NCBI GenBank assembly: GCA_016716525.1
Contig: JADJWE010000001.1
Location: 1,674,001 to 1,738,000 of the forward strand
Direction: 5' to 3'
Source of the DNA: Candidatus Flexicrinis affinis
Lineage (GTDB): Bacteria; Chloroflexota; Anaerolineae; Aggregatilineales; Phototrophicaceae
Length of the DNA: 64,000 nucleotides
Part shown: positions 40,773-48,743 of the stretch, one piece after another
Layout of the letters: the number at the start of each line of letters is the position of its first letter
Numbering within the stretch: the stretch's first letter is position 1
Translations under genes and position numbers: made by a program
The notes under the pieces: generated by a model
What the model saw: the letters and a program-made list of their open reading frames with translations, nothing else
The model's database searches: none
What the model was told of the DNA's origin: nothing

Positions 40773-42188
40773 ATGCGAATCACCATGTTCTCAGTCAATC
40801 CGCTCTACCCCAACGTGATCACGGGCGGGGCGTCGAAACATCTCCGGTCGGTAGCGATCCATCTGGGTGAACTGGGTCATCGCGTACGGATTATGTGTAC
40901 GCGCATCGAAGGCAGCGACTCGCAGTTCTTGTGGCATCCCAACGTCGAGGTCCACCCGGTGCTGCCGTTCAAGCAGCCATTCCCGCAGCCCTACGCGATC
41001 AGCGGACATGACATGGCGCAGGTCGTCCAGCGCATGGGCGACGCCTTGCAGGACGCCGACCGGTTCTACGTCCACGACGGCGAACTGCTGTTTCCGTTTT
41101 TGAACGAGCGCGTCCCAACCGTCGTCAGCCTGCGCGACAACGTGTACCCCGAGACGCTCCACGGCGGCTTTCTATTTCGCGGCCACCGGCTCATCTTGAT
41201 TAGCGAGTATTCGCGAAACTTCGTGCTGGCCACGATGGGCCGTTTCTTTCCCGAGCTGCACGAACGTATCGTCGTGATCCACAACGGGATCGACTGGAAC
41301 ACCTTCAAGCCAACGCCGCCGCACGGAATCTTGAACGTCATTCCGGTCGACCCTTCCAAGCACAAGATCGTCGTTCATCCGCACCGGCCAGAGGAGTCGA
41401 AGGGACTGCTGCAGACGATCGCCACTGCCGACCTACTCGTCCACAAGTACGGTCACACGACGCTACGCGTGCTGGCACCCAAATGGCTCGAATCGCAGAA
41501 CACGCCGGAGTTGCTCGACTTCTACGCACGCGTACAGGTCGATATCGACCGCCGTGGCCTGAGCGAGCACGTGGTCTTTCACGACTGGGTTCCGTCCGCG
41601 CTGATGCCGGAGTATTACTCTCTGGGCGACGTATCGTTCTCGCTTGGCAGCTTTGCCGAAACGTTTGGTAACTCAGTATACGAGTCACTCGGGTGTGGGA
41701 CGCCGGCGGTTGCCGCGCGCGTGACGACCCACCGCGAGCTGCTGCCGTCCGACCTGATCGACACGGTGGACTACGACGATCCCGAGGCCGCGGCCGCGAT
41801 CACCGACGAGATTCTGCGTTCTGGTCGGCGCACATCGCAGGGTACGTTGGACTACCTCCGGTCTCACTACGGGGTGAAGCGCCAGCTCGACTCATACGTC
41901 GACGTCATCTTGAACGCCGAGCAAAGCACGCCTTTGACGTACCGGCACCCTGTCCTAGCCGACGACACGCCATTTCGCCTCGCGCCATGGTGCGTGCCGG
42001 CGCTGCGGGGCGTGTATCACGACTTCAACGCGACGTATGCCGACATGGGCGCGCTCGGCAACCTGCTGAGACAACACCCAACCGGCGTGAGCCGGCAGCA
42101 AGCGGCCCAGTCCGGTGTAACCACCGCAGAGTTCGACCGCTGGTTTGAGTCCGGTTACATCGTGCCTGTCAACAATACGACTCGTTGA
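40773..42188 (+). CDS. Glycosyltransferase, GT4-like
   Basis: A 471-residue GT-B fold enzyme. The N-domain begins MRITMFSVNPLYPNVITGGASKHLRSVAIHL..., here in pieces, and shows the acceptor side. The donor domain has KIVVHPHRPEESKGL near residue 195 and an E-x7-E-like FAETFGNSVYESLGCGTPAV near 300. A C-terminal tail of about 90 residues with a small helical domain (ADMGALGNLLRQHPTGVSRQQAA) follows. Donor and acceptor are unknown. AAGGAC lies seven bases before the ATG. The next gene's promoter overlaps its stop codon. Confidence 0.85.
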   Translation: MRITMFSVNPLYPNVITGGASKHLRSVAIHLGELGHRVRIMCTRIEGSDSQFLWHPNVEVHPVLPFKQPFPQPYAISGHDMAQVVQRMGDALQDADRFYVHDGELLFPFLNERVPTVVSLRDNVYPETLHGGFLFRGHRLILISEYSRNFVLATMGRFFPELHERIVVIHNGIDWNTFKPTPPHGILNVIPVDPSKHKIVVHPHRPEESKGLLQTIATADLLVHKYGHTTLRVLAPKWLESQNTPELLDFYARVQVDIDRRGLSEHVVFHDWVPSALMPEYYSLGDVSFSLGSFAETFGNSVYESLGCGTPAVAARVTTHRELLPSDLIDTVDYDDPEAAAAITDEILRSGRRTSQGTLDYLRSHYGVKRQLDSYVDVILNAEQSTPLTYRHPVLADDTPFRLAPWCVPALRGVYHDFNATYADMGALGNLLRQHPTGVSRQQAAQSGVTTAEFDRWFESGYIVPVNNTTR

Positions 42189-42214
42189 CGAATAGCACGC
42201 ATGTTCGATATAAT
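42185..42214 (+). promoter_or_regulatory. Promoter of the radical SAM gene, leaderless type
   Basis: TTGACG (42185-42190) and TATAAT (42209-42214) are 18 bases apart. The TATAAT ends six bases before the ATG at 42221, so transcription should start at or next to the start codon. The -35 overlaps the stop of the upstream glycosyltransferase gene. Confidence 0.72.
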
Positions 42215-42220
42215 GGAGGT

Positions 42221-43387
42221 ATGGAACTTACCAAGCCCACCCAAGTTCTGGAGTCGCTGGCAAGCCACGGCGACATGATGCGCCACGAGCATGACAGTTC
42301 GACGGCGCAGAGCAAGCGCGTGCCGCGTTATCAGTCGCATTCGCTTGAAGAGTGCATCACGAACTTGACGACGCCGCGCGGTCCGAAGCCAGTCCTCAAG
42401 TCGATGGTTACGACGGCCTGTGAACGGAACTGCTTTTACTGCCCGTTTCGCGCGGGGCGCGGCAAAACGGCGCGCGTGACGTTCACGCCGGACGCGGTGG
42501 CTGGCGCGTTCGATACCTTGGTGCGCGCCAAGAAGGTCGACGGGCTATTCCTGTCGTCCGGCATCATCAAGGGCAGCGTGACGACGCAGGACAAGCTCAT
42601 CGACACCGTGCAGATTATCCGCCGAAAGTACAACTATCGCGGCTATGTTCACCTCAAGGTTATGCCCGGAATTGAGCGCGACCAGCTTGCGCACATGATG
42701 CGGATCGCCGACCGCGTTTCGGTCAATCTCGAAGCGCCAACTGAACAGCGCCTCGCGGATCTCGCGCCGAAGAAGGAATTCCTCGCCGAACTGCTGCAAA
42801 TGCTGCGCTGGGCGCAGGACATCCGCGCCGCGAATCCTGACCGCAAGTTGGCGAGCACGGTCACGCAATTCGTCGTCGGCGCGGTGGGAGATACGGACCT
42901 CGAACTCCTCAGCCTCAGCGAGAACCTGTATCGGCAACTTGGACTGGCCCGCGTGTACTACTCGGCGTTCTCGCCGGTTTCGGATACGCCGCTCGAAAAC
43001 GTGAGCGCGGCTAGCGAGACGCGCCAGCACCGGCTGTATCAAGCCAGCTTCCTGCTGCGCGATTACGGCTGGAGCGTCGAGGATCTCGGTTTCGCCAGCA
43101 GCGGATTCCTTCCCGAAAGCGTCGATCCAAAGCGCGCATACGCCGATGTCGTACTTCGCAACGCACCGATCGATCTTCAGACCGCCGACCGCGAACACCT
43201 CATGCGAGTCCCGCATATCGGGCCGAAGGCGGTGGATCGACTGATCAAGGCGCGCCAGCAGACGCGCATCATCGACCTCGCACAGCTCCGTGCGCTGGGT
43301 ATTGCGCGTCCGGACGATCTCGCTCCATACGTGCTGTTGGACGGACGGCGGCCGCCTCAGCAGCTTACCCTGTTCCCCGGAGCGTAA
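42221..43387 (+). CDS. Radical SAM protein with helix-hairpin-helix, DNA-repair-type
   Basis: A 388-residue protein of the putative DNA modification/repair radical SAM group. The [4Fe-4S] site CERNCFYC lies at about residues 67-74, preceded by PKPVLKSMVTTA; FTPDAVAGAFDTLV, DGLFLSSGIIKGSV and GYVHLKVMPGIER are shared with that family. A C-terminal helix-hairpin-helix motif (MRVPHIGPKAVDRLIKARQ near 330) suggests DNA contact. Members usually have a uracil-DNA-glycosylase-like partner next door; none is visible here. A TATAAT ends six bases before the ATG, so the mRNA is probably leaderless. Confidence 0.85.
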   Translation: MELTKPTQVLESLASHGDMMRHEHDSSTAQSKRVPRYQSHSLEECITNLTTPRGPKPVLKSMVTTACERNCFYCPFRAGRGKTARVTFTPDAVAGAFDTLVRAKKVDGLFLSSGIIKGSVTTQDKLIDTVQIIRRKYNYRGYVHLKVMPGIERDQLAHMMRIADRVSVNLEAPTEQRLADLAPKKEFLAELLQMLRWAQDIRAANPDRKLASTVTQFVVGAVGDTDLELLSLSENLYRQLGLARVYYSAFSPVSDTPLENVSAASETRQHRLYQASFLLRDYGWSVEDLGFASSGFLPESVDPKRAYADVVLRNAPIDLQTADREHLMRVPHIGPKAVDRLIKARQQTRIIDLAQLRALGIARPDDLAPYVLLDGRRPPQQLTLFPGA

Positions 43388-43420
43388 GCGCGGGCGAATG
43401 GTCTACCCCCGGCACATGAC

Positions 43421-44293
43421 CTAGCTGGTCGGATCAAGCAGCTTCTTGATAGCGGGAAGGGCGGACTCTGCGGCCTCGCGCCCGGCCTCCAGCGGCGACT
43501 CGAGATCGCGGAAGTTCAGCGACGCCGCATCGCCCAAGTCCGGACGGATCAAAACATCGGGCGGGAACTTGGCGAGCCGTGTCTCGTGCGTGTACCACAC
43601 AAGTACGCGGAACGAGCGCCACAGCGACGCGCCGACACCGGGCTGCATATCTTTGCCCGACCGCAGCGTAGGCAGATTGAACGGCAGACCGATTCCCATG
43701 ATCTGGCTCAGTGGGTCGCCCCAGGAGTGGTCGTTGTTCAGCGGCGGATACACATCGACGGCAACAATCCGCCCGCCGTCTTGCGACGAAAAGCCGCGCT
43801 CGTAGGCAACGCCCGTCGCCACGCTGTCGATCACGCCGCCGTCAGCCAACTGCATGCCGTTGCTGGGTACAGGCGGAAACGCGCCCGGTACTGCCGCCGA
43901 GGCTACGAGTGCCGGCACGACCTCGCCGGTGTCGATTACGACTTCTTGACCGGACACAAGGTCAACAGCAGTGACGACCATCGGGACTTTAAGCTGAGAG
44001 AACCTGATGCTTCCCAGTTGATGCCGCAGTACATCCGCAATGCGATTCTGCCGCGAACGCGCGCTGAACGGGTTCGAAAAGACTCGTGTGCCTTGAAACT
44101 CGCCGACGCGCTCGGCGAGATGTTCAGGCGGGTTGCCGGCCGCATATAACGCACCGATGATCGCGCCCATGCTGGTGCCGACGATGATGTCGATCGGGAT
44201 GCTCTCCCGGGTGAGCACTTGCAGCACGCCGATATGCGCTACACCGCGGCTTCCTCCGCCCCCAAGCACAAGCGCGATTTTCGGCCGTGTCAC
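43421..44293 (-). CDS. Patatin-like phospholipase
   Basis: A 290-residue lipid acyl hydrolase of the patatin/RssA type. The oxyanion loop LVLGGGGSRGVAHIGVL is at residues 8-24, the nucleophile GTSMG near 39-43 (Ser), and the catalytic DGG in QLADGGVIDSVATG near 150, giving a Ser-Asp dyad. It has no signal peptide and probably acts on membrane lipid at the inner face. The ATG overlaps the stop of the preceding hydrolase-ligase gene by four bases, so fatty acids it frees could be activated by that product. Confidence 0.9.
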   Translation of the reverse strand: MTRPKIALVLGGGGSRGVAHIGVLQVLTRESIPIDIIVGTSMGAIIGALYAAGNPPEHLAERVGEFQGTRVFSNPFSARSRQNRIADVLRHQLGSIRFSQLKVPMVVTAVDLVSGQEVVIDTGEVVPALVASAAVPGAFPPVPSNGMQLADGGVIDSVATGVAYERGFSSQDGGRIVAVDVYPPLNNDHSWGDPLSQIMGIGLPFNLPTLRSGKDMQPGVGASLWRSFRVLVWYTHETRLAKFPPDVLIRPDLGDAASLNFRDLESPLEAGREAAESALPAIKKLLDPTS

Positions 44294-46788
44294 ACCGAGT
44301 CCCCCGTATCGTTCGGATCGACCAGCAGCCGGCGCAGCACTTTGCCTACGAACGACTTCGGCAGCGAGTCCCGGAATTCGATCTCAATCGGCACGGCATG
44401 GGGTTCAAGCCGACGCTGGCACAGCGCGATGAGTTCGTCTTCGGTGAGGCGTGTACCCGGACGAGGGACAACGTAGGCCTTGACGTGCTGACCGCCGTGA
44501 CCGTCTCCTTCGACCGTCACCCCGACAACGGCCGCCTCCAGCACCTTGCTGTTCTCGTACAGAACCTCTTCGACGTCTCGCGGATATACGCTGTATGCGC
44601 CGCTGAAGATCGTATCCTTCTTCCGGCTTACGAGCTGAAAGTAGCCGTCGGCGTCCATCAGCGCGAGGTCGCCGGTATACAACCACCCGTCACGCAGCAC
44701 CGACTCGTCGTCGTCGCCTTCGCCTTCTTCCTCGCCCCAATACCCGCGCATTACCTGCGGCCCGCGCACCCGCAGCTCGCCGATCTGGCCCGCCGGCAGC
44801 ACGTCGCCGGTTCGCAAATCGACGATGTCGGCGTCGGTGTTGGGCAGCGGAACCCCGATGAATCCGACCTTGCGCGTGCCGTACAGCGGATTGGCGTGCG
44901 TGCTTGGCGAGGCTTCAGTCAGACCATACCCCTCGACCAGCCTGCCGCGGGTCAGCTTCTCGAATGCTTCTTGCACCTCAACCGGCAGCGGCGCCGCTCC
45001 ACTGATACAGGCCTTGATGGTATTCAGGCCGTAACTGCGTACGTTCGGCGCGTGGTTAATAGCGGTGTACATGGCAGGCACGCCGGGAAACAACGTCGGT
45101 TTGTGCCGCTTGATCGCTTCCAGCACTTTGCCGACATCGAAGCGCGGGAGCATCACGATCGTCGCGCCGACCGCGATGGGCAGGTTCATCGCAGTGGTCA
45201 TCCCGTAGCTGTGGCACAGCGGCAGCACCGCCAGCAGGATTTCCTTCCCGTACTGAAGATCGGGCACCCAGTGCCGAAGTTGCATCGTGTTCGCGACAAG
45301 GTTGCGATGAGTCAGGCAGACGCCTTTGGGCCGGTTGGTCGTCCCGCTCGTGAACACAATCGCGGCGAGGTCGTCCATAGCGACGTCGATTGCCGGCCCG
45401 CGCTCGACCGCATCCGCTTCGCGCAGGATATCGGCGAGAAACGCGCCGCTCTTGAGGATTTCGCGCCGCCGTTCAGCGGGAACCTCGTGCTTGACCAGTT
45501 CAGCCAACACAATCGTGACGCCGGGAATGGCCGGCCTAATCGCGTCGATCATCGGCAGAAACTCGTAAAGCGACACCAGCACCTTGGCTTGTGTCGACAT
45601 GATCGCGTTCTGCACCTCCGGCCCGCCAGCGTCCGGATTCGGCACGACGACAACCCCGCCAGATTTCAGGATCGCATAGTACGCGACGATGAACTGCGTG
45701 CAGGTCGGCAGCACGACACACACCCGATCGCCGCTGCCCACGCCCATCCCGACCAATGCGTGCGCCAAGCGATTCGATTGGTCGTTGAGCGCCTCGTACG
45801 TCAGCGTCTCGCCCTGCGATATCGCGGCGATACGCTTGGGAAGCCACTTCGCGGCGCTTTCCAAGAACCGGTGCACCGGCTGCTTCGGGATCGGCACCGA
45901 ATGCGGCGTGCCCGCGCTGTAGCTACTCAGCCACGGCCGTCGCGGCTGAAGCGGCGTCTCGCCAGTCGCCCGCCACGACGACCTACGCCCATCGTCTGAA
46001 ATGAATCGGTCGATCGCACGGTTGACAGCGGTGTGGCGTTCGAGCTGCACGCGGTGCTTGGCCGTGCCAATGTCGACGACTTCCGAATTTGGAATCATGC
46101 GCCCAATGTCGTCAAACACAAAGCGCGGAAAGAAGTTGTCGCGCGCGCCGGTGATGACCAACGTTTCGCACGCCAGATTTCGTAGCAGCGGCCAACCGCG
46201 CCAGCGCCGCATATTGTTGAGGAACATGCGCTTCATGACGTGGATGTCCGCGTTCCAGCGCGGCCGCCAGCGCCATACCGGCCGATAAACCCAATTCGGC
46301 AGTCGAAACAACATCGCCGCGGCCCGTGGCAAAGGGTATTCCCCTGCCGTGGCGATCAGAACGAGCTTCGCGACGCGTTCGGGAAACGCATTCGCAAACT
46401 CGACGCAGATCGAGCCCCCAAACGAGTGCCCCACCACCACGAACCGCGGCGGCAGTCGAAGCTGGTCTACAACCGCCTTCAGGTCGCTGACCATTTCCGC
46501 CATCGTGTACTGCGTATACGGGGCATCGCTGTTGCCGTGCCCGCGCAAGTCGGGCGCGACGACGCGATACGACTTGGCGAAGTGGTTGATCTGGTACTCC
46601 CACGTATCGGCGCATCCCGCGTAGCCGTGGACGAACAGCAGCGTCGACTCGACCCCTTCGGGCTGAACGTCGATCACGCTCAACGAAGCACGGTTAATTT
46701 CGGGGATGTCCACCGACGACCGGTACAAATCGAAGTCCAGCTCGATGGCGGATCGGGTCATTCCGCGCAGTCTTCCGCTTAAGCTCAT
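44290..46788 (-). CDS. Alpha/beta hydrolase fused to acyl-CoA synthetase
   Basis: An 832-residue two-domain cytosolic protein. Residues about 25-275 form an alpha/beta hydrolase with HG in LLFVHGYAGCADTWEYQ, the nucleophile GHSFGG near 122 and a late histidine. Residues about 310-830 are an AMP-forming ligase: AIVFTSGTTNRPKG (P-loop), GYGLTEASPS, LYTGDLALMDADGYF and the final KSFVGKVLRR lysine. It would hydrolyse an ester or thioester and re-activate the acid as acyl-CoA. Fusion of these two is unusual. It is coupled to a patatin gene by a four-base overlap. I start at ATG 46788; a GTG 15 bases upstream is an alternative. Confidence 0.83.
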   Translation of the reverse strand: MSLSGRLRGMTRSAIELDFDLYRSSVDIPEINRASLSVIDVQPEGVESTLLFVHGYAGCADTWEYQINHFAKSYRVVAPDLRGHGNSDAPYTQYTMAEMVSDLKAVVDQLRLPPRFVVVGHSFGGSICVEFANAFPERVAKLVLIATAGEYPLPRAAAMLFRLPNWVYRPVWRWRPRWNADIHVMKRMFLNNMRRWRGWPLLRNLACETLVITGARDNFFPRFVFDDIGRMIPNSEVVDIGTAKHRVQLERHTAVNRAIDRFISDDGRRSSWRATGETPLQPRRPWLSSYSAGTPHSVPIPKQPVHRFLESAAKWLPKRIAAISQGETLTYEALNDQSNRLAHALVGMGVGSGDRVCVVLPTCTQFIVAYYAILKSGGVVVVPNPDAGGPEVQNAIMSTQAKVLVSLYEFLPMIDAIRPAIPGVTIVLAELVKHEVPAERRREILKSGAFLADILREADAVERGPAIDVAMDDLAAIVFTSGTTNRPKGVCLTHRNLVANTMQLRHWVPDLQYGKEILLAVLPLCHSYGMTTAMNLPIAVGATIVMLPRFDVGKVLEAIKRHKPTLFPGVPAMYTAINHAPNVRSYGLNTIKACISGAAPLPVEVQEAFEKLTRGRLVEGYGLTEASPSTHANPLYGTRKVGFIGVPLPNTDADIVDLRTGDVLPAGQIGELRVRGPQVMRGYWGEEEGEGDDDESVLRDGWLYTGDLALMDADGYFQLVSRKKDTIFSGAYSVYPRDVEEVLYENSKVLEAAVVGVTVEGDGHGGQHVKAYVVPRPGTRLTEDELIALCQRRLEPHAVPIEIEFRDSLPKSFVGKVLRRLLVDPNDTGDSV

Positions 46789-46833
46789 GGTCTCAACCCT
46801 CACCCCGGCATACGGCGGTGCGGCACGTTTACC

Positions 46834-47784
46834 TCACCGCCGCAGTAGTTGTAACACGGAACCGAGCAAATTGGCGCTCCACAAGGGCAGGTAGCGAGAC
46901 GCCAGCACATACAGCCGCCGAGAGGTGGACGGGGCGAGGTCGTACGCACGCTCGAACGCGCCGCGCGCCGCTGTCCGGTCGCCGGCCTTCCAGTGCGCCA
47001 ACCCGACTGTATGCCAACGTCCTGCTTCCATGTGATTAAGCGCGGTGTTTGAGAACAACCGTTGAACTTCGGGGAGCGCACGCGCGCGCTCGATCGTGCG
47101 CAGCCGCCCAAGCGCCACCGCCAGCTTGCGCGCGCTCAGGCCAGTGTCTAGTCGCCTGTAGCGTACGAGGACGTCCTTCAGCGCGCCGAAACGGGTGACC
47201 GCCGCGAGCCGTATCCACATATCCCAGTCTTCGGTCGGCGTCGGGATCGGCGAGAATAGCCCGACCGTGTCAAACAGCGACCGGCGCACCATCACGCTGG
47301 GAGTCACGCCGAACGTCCCATTCGCCATGACTCCCGCCAGCCATTCCTTGAGCACGTCGCCGCTGGGCAGCTCGGGATATGTCATCGGAATCGGCGTGCG
47401 CCCATCATCTTCGACCGGCTGACCCGGCCCATAGACCACGCCGACCGTTGGATCGCCGTCGACGATCGCAAGGCTGGCTTCGAGCTTCTGCGGGAGCAGG
47501 TTATCGTCTGCATCCAGGAAATGTATGAATTCGCCGCGCGCCGCCGCAATTCCGGCGTTGCGGGCAGCGGAAACGCCCGCGTTCTCCTGCCGGATGACCC
47601 GCAAGCGCGGCTCGTCGGCGTACCGCTCGGCCAGCAGGTCGGCGGTACCGTCGCTCGAGCCGTCGTCGACGACGATAATTTCGAAGTCGGGGAACGTTTG
47701 TGCAAGGCACGAATCGACCGCATCCGCGATCGTGCTGCGCGCGTTGTAAGCGGGGATGACGATCGAAATGCGAGGATCAGTCAT
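46834..47784 (-). CDS. Glycosyltransferase family 2
   Basis: A 316-residue GT-A enzyme. RISIVIPAYNARSTIADAVDSCLAQTFPDFEIIVVDDGSSDGT (in pieces) starts the nucleotide-binding half, the FIHFLDADDNLLPQKLEA motif gives the metal-binding DAD, and TEDWDMWIRLAA follows the acceptor loop. A C-terminal helical part (RYLPLWSANLLGSVLQLLRR) may lie on the membrane. ATG 47784 overlaps the stop of the next GT2 gene by four bases. It probably adds a sugar to a lipid-linked or surface glycan. Confidence 0.88.
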   Translation of the reverse strand: MTDPRISIVIPAYNARSTIADAVDSCLAQTFPDFEIIVVDDGSSDGTADLLAERYADEPRLRVIRQENAGVSAARNAGIAAARGEFIHFLDADDNLLPQKLEASLAIVDGDPTVGVVYGPGQPVEDDGRTPIPMTYPELPSGDVLKEWLAGVMANGTFGVTPSVMVRRSLFDTVGLFSPIPTPTEDWDMWIRLAAVTRFGALKDVLVRYRRLDTGLSARKLAVALGRLRTIERARALPEVQRLFSNTALNHMEAGRWHTVGLAHWKAGDRTAARGAFERAYDLAPSTSRRLYVLASRYLPLWSANLLGSVLQLLRR

Positions 47785-48740
47785 CGTGGCACGTCCGGCG
47801 AACCGACCAGCCCTAGCGCTCGCAGCAGCCCACGAAGCCGCAGGCGGTCGATCGTGCGGCGGATCGGCGCTTTCCACGCTTCGGACCGTGCAACCGCATT
47901 GGCCTCCGCCGCTTTCTCAGCCACCCACACGACATACCGTTCGTGTGCGCCCTCGCCGATAAGCCCGGCCTCTAGGTCAGGTGCGAGGTGTAGGTCATCG
48001 GCCCATTCTGCGATTGCGCTGCGCATCGCGTCGGGCGGCGCGGGCGTAACGCTGTCGTGCAGTCCGTGTAGCAGACACACGACGTTCTGTTCGGCAAGCT
48101 GACGGGGGTTGCCGCTATCGCTCAAATTGCCGCCGTGCAGAACGAACATGCCGCCAAGTTCGTCGCTCAGGCACAGCTCCGTCTGCCGCATCGCCCGAAC
48201 CACCCACTCCCAATCGCCGACTATGCGAAAGCGCGCGTCAAACGGGCCGACGCGTCGATACAGCGTCGGCGTGAACATGAAGAACGGTCCGGCGCTCATC
48301 CGCTGCCGGTGGCGTTCCTGCGTGATCTCCCCCGCAGGCGCGATCTTTCGCCGGCCGTCCCCGAAATCGATAACGAACCGAAAGTAGACGAAGTCATGCC
48401 CGTCACGTGCCTTGGCCGCGGCGTCCAACAGGGCGCCGCTGTAGCGCACATCGTCGGCGTTCCAGAACCCGATGACCGACCCTGCAGCGGCCTCGACACC
48501 GCGATTCCAACTCGCGTACAGGCTTTCACGGTCAACGTAGAGGATGCGCACGTTTGGCACAGTCCTCGCGAACGCTTCGATGTTCGCGCGCTCGTCGGGC
48601 TGCGCGTCGTTCGCCACGATCACGAATTCTACGGTTCGGGCCGCTGCACGCACGGCGGCGTCTAGTTTTGTGGCGGCAGCGAAGAACGCCGGCATGTGTT
48701 GTGCGGCGCGGTAAAATGACGTGACCAGCGAGATATCCAT
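47781..48740 (-). CDS. Glycosyltransferase family 2 (second)
   Basis: A 319-residue GT2-family enzyme. Start MDISLVTSFYRAAQHMPAFF, then VEFVIVANDAQPDERANIEAF and the WNADDVRYSGALLDAAA motif, which carries the DD metal ligands. The acceptor part has MFTPTLYRRVGPFDARFRIVGDWEWVVRAM. It is closer to the subgroup that starts with SLVTSFYR than to the previous gene. It overlaps that gene by four bases and lies three bases after the large membrane protein, forming a three-gene surface-glycan unit. Confidence 0.85.
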   Translation of the reverse strand: MDISLVTSFYRAAQHMPAFFAAATKLDAAVRAAARTVEFVIVANDAQPDERANIEAFARTVPNVRILYVDRESLYASWNRGVEAAAGSVIGFWNADDVRYSGALLDAAAKARDGHDFVYFRFVIDFGDGRRKIAPAGEITQERHRQRMSAGPFFMFTPTLYRRVGPFDARFRIVGDWEWVVRAMRQTELCLSDELGGMFVLHGGNLSDSGNPRQLAEQNVVCLLHGLHDSVTPAPPDAMRSAIAEWADDLHLAPDLEAGLIGEGAHERYVVWVAEKAAEANAVARSEAWKAPIRRTIDRLRLRGLLRALGLVGSPDVPR

Positions 48741-48743
48741 AGG

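Noticed and set aside
43421..46788. OleB-OleC olefin-synthesis fusion
   Set aside because: The domain order matches OleBC, but OleB uses an Asp nucleophile (GHDWGG-type) whereas this hydrolase has GHSFGG with Ser, and no OleA or OleD gene adjoins it. The FabH at 61879 has the standard DEWIVARTGI motif, so it is not OleA.
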